Of a stretch of DNA of 64,000 nucleotides, positions 38,001 to 52,469 are shown piece after piece (position 1 is the stretch's first letter; each line of letters opens with the position of its first letter). The translations under genes were made by a program, and so were the position numbers. The stretch is from contig NW_027475134.1 in NCBI RefSeq assembly GCF_051020985.1, positions 3,472,001 to 3,536,000 of the forward strand, in the 5' to 3' direction. Below the pieces are notes generated by a model. That model was not told the DNA's origin, ran no database searches, and saw only the letters and a program-made list of their open reading frames with translations. The stretch is from Nomia melanderi. Taxonomy: Eukaryota; Arthropoda; Insecta; Hymenoptera; Halictidae.

Positions 38001-39744
38001 ATCTCGGGTGCTATTAGAGATAGCGCAATAAACCAAAGTGAATTGTCTGCAGGAGGCCCTGGCGCATGAATCTGTGCAGCGGGAAAGACATCGGACCACC
38101 AGGGGCCGAGAAAACCACAGTCTCATGGGGCCGGACACTCAGGGTCAGGGGAAAATCCAATATATATCTGGTGATATCTCGGGTGCTATTAGAGATAGCG
38201 CAATAAACCAAAGTGAATTATCTGCAGGAGGCCCTGGCGCATGAATCTGTGCAGCGGGAACGACCTCGGAACACCAGGGACCGAGAAAACCACCGTCTCA
38301 TGGGGCCGGACACTCAGGGTCAGTGAAAAATCCAATATATATCTGGTGATATCTCGATTGCTATTACAGATAGCGCAATAAATCAAAGTACATTGTCTGT
38401 AGGAGGCCCTGGCGCATGAATCTGTGCAGCGGGAACGACCTCGGACCTCCAGGGGCGAGACAACCACCTTCTCATGGGGCCGGACACTCAGGGTCAGGGA
38501 AAAATCCAATATATATCTGGTGATATCTCGGCTGCTATTACAGATAGCGCAATAAATCAAAGTGCATTACCTGTAGGAGGCCCTGGCGCATGAATCTGTG
38601 CAGCGGGAACGTCCTCGGACCTCCAGGGGCCGAGACAACGACCGTCTCATGGGGCCGGACACTCAGGGTCAGGGTAAAATCCAATATATATCTGCTGATA
38701 TCTCGGGTGCTATTACAGATAGCGCAATAAATCAAAGTGCATTGTCTGTAGGAGGCCCTGGCGCATGAATCTGTGCAGCGGGAACGACCTCGGACCACCA
38801 GGGGCCGAAAAAACCACAGTCTCATGGGGCCGGACACTCAGGGTCAGGGTAAAATCCAATATATATCTGGTGATATCTCGATTGCTATTAGAGATAGCGC
38901 AATAAACCAAAGTGCATTGTCTGTAGGAGGCCCTGGCGCATGAATCTGTGCAGCCGGAACGACCTCGGAACACCAGGGACCGAGAAAACCACCGTCTCAT
39001 GGGGCCGGACACTCAGGGTCAGTGAAAAATCCAATATATATGTGGTGATATCTCGGGTGCTATTACAGATAGCGCAATAAATCAATGTGCATTGTCTGTA
39101 GGAGACCCTGGCGCATGAACCTGTGCAGCGGGAACGACCTCCGACCACCAGGGGCCGAGAAAACCACAGTCTCATGGGGCCGGACACTCAGGGTCAGGGG
39201 AAAATCCAATATATATCTGGTGATATCTCGGGTGCTATTACAGATAGCGCAATAAATCAAAGTGCATTGTCTGTAGGAGGCCCTGGCGCATGAATCTGTG
39301 CAGCGGGAACGACCTTGGAACACCAGGGACCGAGAAAACAACCGTCTCATGGGGCCGGACACTCAGGGTCAGTGAAAAATCCAATATATATGTGGTGATA
39401 TCTCGGGTGCTATTACAGATAGCGCAATAAATCAAAGTGCATTGTCTGTAGGAGGCCCTGGCGCATGAATCTGTGCAGCGGGAACGACCTCGGACCTCCA
39501 GGGATGAGACAACCACCTTCTCATGGGGCCGGACTCTCAGGGTCAGCGAAAAATCCAATATATATCTGGTGATATCTCGGGTGCCATTACAGATAGCGCA
39601 ATAAATCAAAGTGCATTACCTGTAGGAGGCCCTGGCGCATGAATCTGTGCAGCGGGAACGTCCTCGGACCTCCAGGGGCCGAGACAACGACCGTCTCATG
39701 GGGCCGGACACTCAGGGTCAGGGTAAAATCCAATATATATCTGG

Positions 39745-42700
39745 TGATATCTCGGGTGCTATTAGAGATAGCGCAATAAACCAAAGTGAATTGTCTGCAG
39801 GAGGCCCTGGCGCATGAATCTGTGCAGCGGGAAAGACCTCGGACCACCAGGGGCCGAAAAAACCACAGTCTCATGGGGCCGGACACTCAGGGTCAGGGTA
39901 AAATCTAATATAAATCTGGTGATATCTCGGGTGCTATTACAGATAGCGCAATAAATCAAAGTGCATTGTCTGTAGGAGGCCCTGGCGCATGAATTTGTGC
40001 AACGGGAACGACCTCGGACCACCAGGGGCCGAGAAAACCACAGTCTCATGGGGCCGGACACTCAGGGTCAGGGGAAAATCCAATATATACCTGGTGATAT
40101 CTCGGGTGCTATTAGAGATAGCGCAATAAACCAAAGTGCATTGTCTGTAGGAGGCCCTGGCGCATGAACCTGTGCAGCGGGAACGACGTCGGACCACCAG
40201 GGGCCGAGAAAACGACCGTCTCATGGGGCCGGACACTCAGGGTCAGTGAAAAATCCAATATATATCTGCTGATATCTCGGGTGCTATTACAGATAGCGCA
40301 ATAAATCAAAGTGCATTGTCTGTAGGAGGCCCTGGCGCATGAATCTGTGCAGCGGGAACGACCTCGGACAACCAGGGGCCGAAAAAACCGCAGTCTCATG
40401 GGGCCGGACACTCAGGGTCAGGGTAAAATACAATATATATCTGGTGATATCTCGGGTGCTATTACAGATAGCGCAATAAATCAAAGTGCATTGTCTGTAG
40501 TAGGCACTGGCGCATGAATCTGTGCAGCGGGAACGACCTCGGACCACCAGGGGCCGAGAAAACGACCGCCTCATGGGGCCGGACACTCAGGGTCAGTGAA
40601 AAATCCAATATATATCTGCTGATATCTCGGGTGCTATTACAGATAGCGCAATAAATCAAAGTGCATTGTCTGTAGTAGGCCCTGGCGCATGAATCTGTGC
40701 AGCGGGAACGACCTCGGACCTCCAGGGGCGAGACAACCACCTTCTCATGGGGCCGGACACTCAGGGTCAGGGAAAAATCCAATATATATCTGGTGATATT
40801 TCGGCTGCTATTACAGATATCGCAATAAATCAAAGTGCATTACCTGTAGGAGGCCCTGGCGCATGAATCTGTGCAGCGGGAACGTCCTCAGACCTCCAGG
40901 GGCCGAGACAACGACCGCCTCATGGGGCCGGACACTCAGGGTCAGGGTAAAATCCAATATATATCTGGTGATATCTCGGATGCTATTAGAGATAGCGCAA
41001 TAAACCAAAGTGAATTGTCTGCAGGAGGCCCTGGCGCATGAATCTGTGCTGCGGGAACGACCTCGGACCACCAGGGGCCGAAAAAACCACAGTCTCATGG
41101 GGCCGGACACTCAGGGTCAGGGTAAAATGCAATATATATCTGGTGATATCTCGGGTGCTATTACAGATAGCGCAATAAATCAAAGTGCATTGTCTGTAGG
41201 AGGCCCTGGCGCATGAATCTGTGCAGCGGGAACGACCTTGGAACACCAGGGACCGAGAAAACAACCGTCTCATGGGGCCGGACACACAGGGTCAGTGAAA
41301 AATCCAATATATATGTGGTGATATCTCGGGTGCTATTACAGATAGCGCAATAAATCAATGTGCACTGTCTGTAGGAGGCCCTGGCGCATGAACCTGTGCA
41401 GCGGGAACGACCTCGGACCACCAGGGGCCGAGAAAACCACAGTCTCATGGGGCCGGACACTCAGGGTCAGGGGAAAATCCAATATATATCTGGTGATATC
41501 TCGGGTGCTATTAGAGATAGCGCAATAAACCAAAGTGAATTATCTGCAGGAGGCCCTGGCGCATGAATCCGTGCAGCGGGAACGACCTCGGACCACCAGG
41601 GGCCGAGAAAACTACCGTCTCATGGGGCCGGTCACTCAGGATCAGTGAAAAATCCAATATATATCTGCTGATATCTCGGGTGCTATTAGAGATAGCGCAA
41701 TAAACCAAAGTGAATTATCTGCAGGAGGCCCTGGCGCATGAATCTGTGCAGCGGGAACGACCTGGGACCACCAGGGGCCGAGAAAACGACCGTCTCATGG
41801 GGCCGGACACTCAGGGTCAGTGAAAAATCCAATATATATCTGCTGATATCTCGGGTGCTATTACAGATAGCGCAATAAATCAAAGTGCATTGTCTGTAGG
41901 AGGCCCTGGCGCATGAATCTGTGCTGCGGGAACGACCTCGGACCACCAGGGGCCGAAAAAACCACAGTCTCATGGGGCCGGACACTCAGGGTCAGGGTAA
42001 AATCCAATATATATCTGGTGATATCTCGGGTGCTATTACAGATAGCGCAATAAATCAAAGTGCATTGTCTGTAGGAGGCCCTGGCGCATGAATCTGTGCA
42101 GCGGGAACGACCTCGGACCACCAGGGGCCGAGAAAACCACAGTCTCATGGGGCCGGACACTCAGGGTCAGGGGAAAATCCAATATACATCTGGTGATATC
42201 TCGGGTGCTATTAGAGATAGCGCAATAAACCAAAGTGCATTGTCTGTAGGAGGCCCTGGCGCATGAATCTGTGCAGCGGGAACGACCTCGGAACACCAGG
42301 GACCGAGAAAACCACCGTCTCATGGGGCCGGACACTCAGGGTCAGTGAAAAATCCAATATATATCTGGTGATATCTCGGGTGCTATTACAGATAGCGCAA
42401 TAAATCAAAGTGAATTATCTGCAGGAGGCCCTGTCGCATGAATCTGTGCAGCGGGCACGACCTCGGACCACCAGGGACCGTGAAAACCACAGTCTCATGG
42501 GGCCGGACACTCAGGGTCAGGGGAAAATCCAATATATATCTGGTGTTATCTCGGGTGCTATTAGAGATAGCGCAATAAACCAAAGTGCATTGTCTGTAGG
42601 AGGCCCTGGCGCATGAATCTGTGCAGCGGGAACGACCTCGGAACACCAGGGACCGAGAAAACCACCGTCTCATGGGGCCGGACACTCAGTGTCAGTGAAA

Positions 42701-42829
42701 AATCCAATATATATGTGGTGATATCTCGGGTGCTATTACAGATAGCGCAATAAATCAATGTGCATTGTCTGTAGGAGACCCTGGCGCATGAACCTGTGCA
42801 GCGGGAACGACCTCGGACCACCAGGGTCC
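39745..42829 (+). repeat. Block duplicated at 43,594-46,853, copy 1
   Basis: About 3.1 kb matching the downstream copy, first at 3,849 bp and then at 4,024 bp. Markers are GGGAAAGACC, AATCTAATATAAATC, AATTTGTGCAACGGG, ATATATACCTGG, GACGTCGGACC, GTAAAATACAATATAT, AGATATCGCAATAAATC, AAATGCAATATAT, GTGCACTGTC and GTGTTATCTC. The match ends where GGTCCGAGAAAACG here meets GGGCCGAGACAACC in the copy. Confidence 0.8.
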
Positions 42830-43593
42830 GAGAAAACGACCGTCTCATGGGGCCGGACACTCAGGGTCAGTGAAAAATCCAATATATATCTGCTGATATC
42901 TCGGGTGCTATTACAGATAGCGCAATAAATCAAAGTGCATTGTCTGTAGGAGGCCCTGGCGCATGAATCTGTGCAGCGGGAACGACCTCGGACCGCCAGG
43001 GGCCGAAAAAACCACAGTCTCATGGGGCCGGACACTCAGGGTCAGGGTAAAATGCAATATATATCTGGTGATATCTCGGGTGCTATTACAGATAGCGCAA
43101 TAAATCAAAGTGCATTGTCTGTAGGAGGCCCTGGCGCATGAATCTGTGCAGCGGGAACGACCTTGGAACACCAGGGACCGAGAAAACAACCGTCTCATGG
43201 GGCCGGACACTCAGGGTCAGTGAAAAATCCAATATATATGTGGTGATATCTCGGGTGCTATTACAGATAGCGCAATAAATCAATGTGCACTGTCTGTAGG
43301 AGACCCTGGCGCATGAACCTGTGCAGCGGGAACGACCTCGGACCACTAGGGGCCGAGAAAACCACAGTCTCATGGGGCCGGACACTCAGGGTCAGGGTAA
43401 AATCTAATATAAATCTGGTGATATCTCGGGTGCTATTACAGATAGCGCAATAAATCAAAGTGCATTGTCTGTAGGAGGCCCTGGCGCATGAATTTGTGCA
43501 ACGGGAACGACCTCGGACCACCAGGGGCCGAGAAAACCACAGTCTCATGGGGCCGGACACTCAGGGTCAGGGGAAAATCCAATATATACCTGG

Positions 43594-46500
43594 TGATATC
43601 TCGGGTGCTATTAGAGATAGCGCAATAAACCAAAGTGAATTGTCTGCAGGAGGCCCTGGCGCATGAATCTGTGCAGCGGGAAAGACCTCGGACCACCAGG
43701 GGCCGAAAAAACCACAGTCTCATGGGGCCGGACACTCAGGGTCAGGGTAAAATCTAATATAAATCTGGTGATATCTCGGGTGCTATTACAGATAGCGCAA
43801 TAAATCAAAGTGCATTGTCTGTAGGAGGCCCTGGCGCATGAATTTGTGCAACGGGAACGACCTCGGACCACCAGGGGCCGAGAAAACCACAGTCTCATGG
43901 GGCCGGACACTCAGGGTCAGGGGAAAATCCAATATATACCTGGTGATATCTCGGGTGCTATTAGAGATAGCGCAATAAACCAAAGTGCATTGTCTGTAGG
44001 AGGCCCTGGCGCATGAACCTGTGCAGCGGGAACGACGTCGGACCACCAGGGGCCGAGAAAACGACCGTCTCATGGGGCCGGACACTCAGGGTCAGTGAAA
44101 AATCCAATATATATCTGCTGATATCTCGGGTGCTATTACAGATAGCGCAATAAATCAAAGTGCATTGTCTGTAGGAGGCCCTGGCGCATGAATCTGTGCA
44201 GCGGGAACGACCTCGGACAACCAGGGGCCGAAAAAACCGCAGTCTCATGGGGCCGGACACTCAGGGTCAGGGTAAAATACAATATATATCTGGTGATATC
44301 TCGGGTGCTATTACAGATAGCGCAATAAATCAAAGTGCATTGTCTGTAGTAGGCACTGGCGCATGAATCTGTGCAGCGGGAACGACCTCGGACCACCAGG
44401 GGCCGAGAAAACGACCGCCTCATGGGGCCGGACACTCAGGGTCAGTGAAAAATCCAATATATATCTGCTGATATCTCGGGTGCTATTACAGATAGCGCAA
44501 TAAATCAAAGTGCATTGTCTGTAGTAGGCCCTGGCGCTTGAATCTGTGCAGCGGGAACGACCTCGGACCACCAGGGGCCGAGAAAACGACCGCCTCATGG
44601 GGCCGGACACTCAGGGTCAGTGAAAAATCCAATATATATCTGGTGATATCTCGATTGCTATTACAGATAGCGCAATAAATCAAAGTGCATTGTCTGTAGG
44701 AGGCCCTGGCGCATGAATCTGTGCAGCGGGAACGACCTCGGACCTCCAGGGGCGAGACAACCACCTTCTCATGGGGCCGGACACTCAGGGTCAGGGAAAA
44801 ATCCAATATATATCTGGTGATATTTCGGCTGCTATTACAGATATCGCAATAAATCAAAGTGCATTACCTGTAGGAGGCCCTGGCGCATGAATCTGTGCAG
44901 CGGGAACGTCCTCAGACCTCCAGGGGCCGAGACAACGACCGTCTCATGGGGCCGGACACTCAGGGTCAGGGTAAAATCCAATATATATCTGGTGATATCT
45001 CGGATGCTATTAGAGATAGCGCAATAAACCAAAGTGAATTGTCTGCAGGAGGCCCTGGCGCATGAATCTGTGCTGCGGGAACGACCTCGGACCACCAGGG
45101 GCCGAAAAAACCACAGTCTCATGGGGCCGGACACTCAGGGTCAGGGTAAAATGCAATATATATCTGGTGATATCTCGGGTGCTATTACAGATAGCGCAAT
45201 AAATCAAAGTGCATTGTCTGTAGGAGGCCCTGGCGCATGAATCTGTGCAGCGGGAACGACCTTGGAACACCAGGGACCGAGAAAACAACCGTCTCATGGG
45301 GCCGGACACTCAGGGTCAGTGAAAAATCCAATATATATGTGGTGATATCTCGGGTGCTATTACAGATAGCGCAATAAATCAATGTGCACTGTCTGTAGGA
45401 GGCCCTGGCGCATGAACCTGTGCAGCGGGAACGACCTCGGACCACCAGGGGCCGAGAAAACCACAGTCTCATGGGGCCGGACACTCAGGGTCAGGGGAAA
45501 ATCCAATATATATCTGGTGATATCTCGGGTGCTATTAGAGATAGCGCAATAAACCAAAGTGAATTATCTGCAGGAGGCCCTGGCGCATGAATCCGTGCAG
45601 CGGGAACGACCTCGGACCACCAGGGGCCGAGAAAACTACCGTCTCATGGGGCCGGTCACTCAGGATCAGTGAAAAATCCAATATATATCTGCTGATATCT
45701 CGGGTGCTATTAGAGATAGCGCAATAAACCAAAGTGAATTATCTGCAGGAGGCCCTGGCGCATGAATCTGTGCAGCGGGAACGACCTGGGACCACCAGGG
45801 GCCGAGAAAACGACCGTCTCATGGGGCCGGACACTCAGGGTCAGTGAAAAATCCAATATATATCTGCTGATATCTCGGGTGCTATTACAGATAGCGCAAT
45901 AAATCAAAGTGCATTGTCTGTAGGAGGCCCTGGCGCATGAATCTGTGCTGCGGGAACGACCTCGGACCACCAGGGGCCGAAAAAACCACAGTCTCATGGG
46001 GCCGGACACTCAGGGTCAGGGTAAAATCCAATATATATCTGGTGATATCTCGGGTGCTATTACAGATAGCGCAATAAATCAAAGTGCATTGTCTGTAGGA
46101 GGCCCTGGCGCATGAATCTGTGCAGCGGGAACGACCTCGGACCACCAGGGGCCGAGAAAACCACAGTCTCATGGGGCCGGACACTCAGGGTCAGGGGAAA
46201 ATCCAATATACATCTGGTGATATCTCGGGTGCTATTAGAGATAGCGCAATAAACCAAAGTGCATTGTCTGTAGGAGGCCCTGGCGCATGAATCTGTGCAG
46301 CGGGAACGACCTCGGAACACCAGGGACCGAGAAAACCACCGTCTCATGGGGCCGGACACTCAGGGTCAGTGAAAAATCCAATATATATCTGGTGATATCT
46401 CGGGTGCTATTACAGATAGCGCAATAAATCAAAGTGAATTATCTGCAGGAGGCCCTGTCGCATGAATCTGTGCAGCGGGCACGACCTCGGACCACCAGGG

Positions 46501-46853
46501 ACCGTGAAAACCACAGTCTCATGGGGCCGGACACTCAGGGTCAGGGGAAAATCCAATATATATCTGGTGTTATCTCGGGTGCTATTAGAGATAGCGCAAT
46601 AAACCAAAGTGCATTGTCTGTAGGAGGCCCTGGCGCATGAATCTGTGCAGCGGGAACGACCTCGGAACACCAGGGACCGAGAAAACCACCGTCTCATGGG
46701 GCCGGACACTCAGTGTCAGTGAAAAATCCAATATATATGTGGTGATATCTCGGGTGCTATTACAGATAGCGCAATAAATCAATGTGCATTGTCTGTAGGA
46801 GACCCTGGCGCATGAACCTGTGCAGCGGGAACGACCTCGGACCACCAGGGGCC
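43594..46853 (+). repeat. Block duplicated from 39,745-42,829, copy 2, one monomer longer
   Basis: Same marker order as copy 1, with one extra monomer near 44,500-44,680 carrying GGCGCTTGAATC and CTCGATTGCTATT. This shifts the offset from 3,849 to 4,024 bp. The first two monomer types (AATCTAATATAAATC with AATTTGTGCAACGGG) are also present just upstream at about 43,390-43,590, a further local two-monomer duplication. Confidence 0.8.
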
Positions 46854-47091
46854 GAGACAACCACAGTCTCATGGGGCCGGACACTCAGGGTCAGGGTAAA
46901 ATCCAATATATATCTGGTGATATCTCGGGTGCTATTACAGATAGCGCAATAAATCAAAGTGCATTGTCTGTAGGAGGCCCTGGCGCATGAATCTGTGCAG
47001 CGGGAACGACCTTGGAACACCAGGGACCGAGAAAACAACCGTCTCATGGGGCCGGACACTCAGGGTCAGTGAAAAATCCAATATATATGTG

Positions 47092-49540
47092 GTGATATCT
47101 CGGGTGCTATTACAGATAGCGCAATAAATCAATGTGCACTGTCTGTAGGAGACCCTGGCGCATGAACCTGTGCAGCGGGAACGACCTCGGACCACCAGGG
47201 GCCGAGAAAACCACAGTCTCATGGGGCCGGTCACTCAGGGTCAGGGGAAAATCCAATATATATCTGGTGATATCTCGGGTGCTATTAGAGATAGCGCAAT
47301 AAACCAAAGTGAATTATCTGCAGGAGGCCCTGGCGCATGAATCCGTGCAGCGGGAACGACCTCGGACCACCAGGGGCCGAGAAAACTACCGTCTCATGGG
47401 GCCGGTCACTCAGGATCAGTGAAAAATCCAATATATATCTGCTGATATCTCGGGTGCTATTAGAGATAGCGCAATAAACCAAAGTGAATTATCTGCAGGA
47501 GGCCCTGGCGCATGAATCTGTGCAGCGGGAACGACCTGGGACCACCAGGGGCCGAGAAAACGACCGTCTCATGGGGCCGGACACTCAGGGTCAGTGAAAA
47601 ATCCAATATATATCTGCTGATATCTCGGGTGCTATTACAGATAGCGCAATAAATCAAAGTGCATTGTCTGTAGGAGGCCCTGGCGCATGAATCTGTGCTG
47701 CGGGAACGACCTCGGACCACCAGGGGCCGAAAAAACCACAGTCTCATGGGGCCGGACACTCAGGGTCAGGGTAAAATCCAATATATATCTGGTGATATCT
47801 CGGGTGCTATTACAGATAGCGCAATAAATCAAAGTGCATTGTCTGTAGGAGGCCCTGGCGCATGAATCTGTGCAACGGGAACGACCTCGGACCACCAGGG
47901 GCCGAGAAAACCACGGTCTCATGGGGCCGGACACTCAGGGTCAGGGGAAAATCCAATATATATCTGGTGATATCTCGGGTGCTATTACAGATAGCGCAAT
48001 AAATCAAAGTGAATTATCTGCAGGAGGCCCTGGCGCATGAATCTGTGCAGCGGGCACGACCTCGGACCACCAGGGGCCGTGAAAACCACAGTCTCATGGG
48101 GCCGGACACTCAGGGTCAGGGGAAAATCCAATATATATCTGGTGTTATCTCGGGTGCTATTAGAGATAGCGCAATAAACCAAAGTGCATTGTCTGTAGGA
48201 GGCCCTGGCGCATGAATCTGTGCAGCGGGAACGACCTCGGAACACCAGGGACCGAGAAAACCACCGTCTCATGGGGCCGGACATTCAGTGTCAGTGAAAA
48301 ATCCAATATATATGTGGTGATATCTCGGGTGCTATTACAGATAGCGCAATAAATCAATGTGCATTGTCTGTAGGAGACCCTGGCGCATGAACCTGTGCAG
48401 CGGGAACGACCTCGGACCACCAGGGTCCGAGAAAACGACCGTCTCATGGGGCCGGACACTCAGGGTCAGTGAAAAATCCTATATATATCTGGTGATATCT
48501 CGGGTGCTATTACAGATAGCGCAATAAATCAAAGTGCATTGTCTGCAGGAGGCCCTGGCGCATGAATCCGTGCAGCGGGAACGACCTCGGACCACCAGGG
48601 GCCGAGAAAACTACCGTCTCATGGGGCCGGTCACTCAGGATCAGTGAAAAATCCAATATATATCTGCTGATATCTCGGGTGCTATTAGAGATAGCGCAAT
48701 AAACCAAAGTGAATTATCTGCAGGAGGCCCTGGCGCATGAATCTGTGCAGCGGGAACGACCTGGGACCACCAGGGGCCGAGAAAACGACCGTCTCATGGG
48801 GCCGGACACTCAGGGTCAGTGAAAAATCCAATATATATCTGCTGATATCTCGGGTGCTCTTACAGATAGCGCAATAAATCAAAGTGCATTGTCTGTAGGA
48901 GACCCTGGCGCATGAATCTGTGCAGCGGGAACGACCTCGGACCGCCAGGGGCCGAAAAAACCACAGTCTCATGGGGCCGGACACTCAGGGTCAGGGTAAA
49001 ATGCAATATATATCTGGTGATATCTCGGGTGCTATTACAGATAGCGCTATAAATCAAAGTGCATTGTCTGTAGGAGGCCCTGGCGCATGAATCTGTGCAG
49101 CGGGAACGACCTCGGACCTCCAGGGATGAGACAACCACCTTCTCATGGGGCCGGACTCTCAGGGTCAGGGAAAAATCCAATATATATCTGGTGATATCTC
49201 GGGTGCCATTACAGATAGCGCAATAAATCAAAGTGCATTGTCTGTAGGAGGCCCTGGCGCATGAATCTGTGCAGCGGGAACGTCCTCGGACCTCCAGGGG
49301 CCGAGACAACGACCGTCTCATGGGGCCGGACACTCAGGGTCAGGGTAAAATCCAATATATATCTGGGGATATCTCGGGTGCTATTAGAGATAGCGCAATA
49401 AACCAAAGTGAATTGTCTGCAGGAGGCCCTGGCGCATGAATCTGTGCAGCGGGAAAGACATCGGACCACCAGGGGCCGAGAAAACCACAGTCTCATGGGG
49501 CCGGACACTCAGGGTCAGGGGAAAATCCAATATATATCTG
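47092..49540 (+). repeat. 14-monomer HOR (2,449 bp), copy 1
   Basis: Starts at the GTGCACTGTC / GGAGACCCTGG unit and runs through GAATCCGTGCAGC, CTCAGGATCAG, CTGGGACCACC, GTGCTGCGGG, CCACGGTCTC, CGGGCACGACC with CCGTGAAAACC, GTGTTATCTC, AATCCTATATATATC, GGTGCTCTTAC, GCGCTATAAATC, AGGGATGAGAC and GGGAAAGACATCGG. It includes one 174-bp unit near 49,123, giving 14 x 175 - 1 bp. Confidence 0.85.
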
Positions 49541-51989
49541 GTGATATCTCGGGTGCTATTACAGATAGCGCAATAAATCAATGTGCACTGTCTGTAGGAG
49601 ACCCTGGCGCATGAACCTGTGCAGCGGGAACGACCTCGGACCACCAGGGGCCGAGAAAACCACAGTCTCATGGGGCCGGACACTCAGGGTCAGGGGAAAA
49701 TCCAATATATATCTGGTGATATCTCGGGTGCTATTAGAGATAGCGCAATAAACCAAAGTGAATTATCTGCAGGAGGCCCTGGCGCATGAATCCGTGCAGC
49801 GGGAACGACCTCGGACCACCAGGGGCCGAGAAAACTACCGTCTCATGGGGCCGGTCACTCAGGATCAGTGAAAAATCCAATATATATCTGCTGATATCTC
49901 GGGTGCTATTAGAGATAGCGCAATAAACCAAAGTGAATTATCTGCAGGAGGCCCTGGCGCATGAATCTGTGCAGCGGGAACGACCTGGGACCACCAGGGG
50001 CCGAGAAAACGACCGTCTCATGGGGCCGGACATTCAGGGTCAGTGAAAAATCCAATATATATCTGCTGATATCTCGGGTGCTATTACAGATAGCGCAATA
50101 AATCAAAGTGCATTGTCTGTAGGAGGCCCTGGCGCATGAATCTGTGCTGCGGGAACGACCTCGGACCACCAGGGGCCGAAAAAACCACAGTCTCATGGGG
50201 CCGGACACTCAGGGTCAGGGTAAAATCCAATATATATCTGGTGATATCTCGGGTGCTATTACAGATAGCGCAATAAATCAAAGTGCATTGTCTGTAGGAG
50301 GCCCTGGCGCATGAATCTGTGCAACGGGAACGACCTCGGACCACCAGGGGCCGAGAAAACCACGGTCTCATGGGGCCGGACACTCAGGGTCAGGGGAAAA
50401 TCCAATATATATCTGGTGATATCTCGGGTGCTATTACAGATAGCGCAATAAATCAAAGTGAATTATCTGCAGGAGGCCCTGGCGCATGAATCTGTGCAGC
50501 GGGCACGACCTCGGACCACCAGGGGCCGTGAAAACCACAGTCTCATGGGGCCGGACACTCAGGGTCAGGGGAAAATCCAATATATATCTGGTGTTATCTC
50601 GGGTGCTATTAGAGATAGCGCAATAAACCAAAGTGCATTGTCTGTAGGAGGCCCTGGCGCATGAATCTGTGCAGCGGGAACGACCTCGGAACACCAGGGA
50701 CCGAGAAAACCACCGTCTCATGGGGCCGGACACTCAGTGTCAGTGAAAAATCCAATATATATGTGGTGATATCTCGGGTGCTATTACAGATAGCGCAATA
50801 AATCAATGTGCATTGTCTGTAGGAGACCCTGGCGCATGAACCTGTGCAGCGGGAACGACCTCGGACCACCAGGGTCCGAGAAAACGACCGTCTCATGGGG
50901 CCGGACACTCAGGGTCAGTGAAAAATCCTATATATATCTGGTGATATCTCGGGTGCTATTACAGATAGCGCAATAAATCAAAGTGCATTGTCTGCAGGAG
51001 GCCCTGGCGCATGAATCCGTGCAGCGGGAACGACCTCGGACCACCAGGGGCCGAGAAAACTACCGTCTCATGGGGCCGGTCACTCAGGATCAGTGAAAAA
51101 TCCAATATATATCTGCTGATATCTCGGGTGCTATTAGAGATAGCGCAATAAACCAAAGTGAATTATCTGCAGGAGGCCCTGGCGCATGAATCTGTGCAGC
51201 GGGAACGACCTGGGACCACCAGGGGCCGAGAAAACGACCGTCTCATGGGGCCGGACACTCAGGGTCAGTGAAAAATCCAATATATATCTGCTGATATCTC
51301 GGGTGCTCTTACAGATAGCGCAATAAATCAAAGTGCATTGTCTGTAGGAGACCCTGGCGCATGAATCTGTGCAGCGGGAACGACCTCGGACCGCCAGGGG
51401 CCGAAAAAACCACAGTCTCATGGGGCCGGACACTCAGGGTCAGGGTAAAATGCAATATATATCTGGTGATATCTCGGGTGCTATTACAGATAGCGCTATA
51501 AATCAAAGTGCATTGTCTGTAGGAGGCCCTGGCGCATGAATCTGTGCAGCGGGAACGACCTCGGACCTCCAGGGATGAGACAACCACCTTCTCATGGGGC
51601 CGGACTCTCAGGGTCAGGGAAAAATCCAATATATATCTGGTGATATCTCGGGTGCCATTACAGATAGCGCAATAAATCAAAGTGCATTGTCTGTAGGAGG
51701 CCCTGGCGCATGAATCTGTGCAGCGGGAACGTCCTCGGACCTCCAGGGGCCGAGACAACGACCGTCTCATGGGGCCGGACAGTCAGGGTCAGGGTAAAAT
51801 CCAATATATATCTGGGGATATCTCGGGTGCTATTAGAGATAGCGCAATAAACCAAAGTGAATTGTCTGCAGGAGGCCCTGGCGCATGAATCTGTGCAGCG
51901 GGAAAGACATCGGACCACCAGGGGCCGAGAAAACCACAGTCTCATGGGGCCGGACACTCAGGGTCAGGGGAAAATCCAATATATATCTG
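49541..51989 (+). repeat. 14-monomer HOR (2,449 bp), copy 2
   Basis: Directly adjacent second copy with the same marker order and only a handful of base differences seen, for example GGACAGTCAGGG near 51,778 versus GGACACTCAGGG near 49,329. A third, incomplete set of the same markers follows at about 53,760-56,030 (offset 3,671-3,672 bp) and a fourth at about 60,930-63,150. Confidence 0.85.
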
Positions 51990-52469
51990 GTGATATCTCG
52001 GGTGCTATTAGAGATAGCGCAATAAACCAAAGTGAATTATCTGCAGGAGGCCCTGGCGCATGAATCTGTGCAGCGGGAACGACCTCGGAACACCAGGGAC
52101 CGAGAAAACCACCGTCTCATGGGGCCGGACACTCAGGGTCAGTGAAAAATCCAATATATATCTGGTGATATCTCGATTGCTATTACAGATAGCGCAATAA
52201 ATCAAAGTACATTGTCTGTAGGAGGCCCTGGCGCATGAATCTGTGCAGCGGGAACGACCTCGGACCTCCAGGGGCGAGACAACCACCTTCTCATGGGGCC
52301 GGACACTCAGGGTCAGGGAAAAATCCAATATATATCTGGTGATATCTCGGCTGCTATTACAGATAGCGCAATAAATCAAAGTGCATTACCTGTAGGAGGC
52401 CCTGGCGCATGAATCTGTGCAGCGGGAACGTCCTCGGACCTCCAGGGGCCGAGACAACGACCGTCTCAT

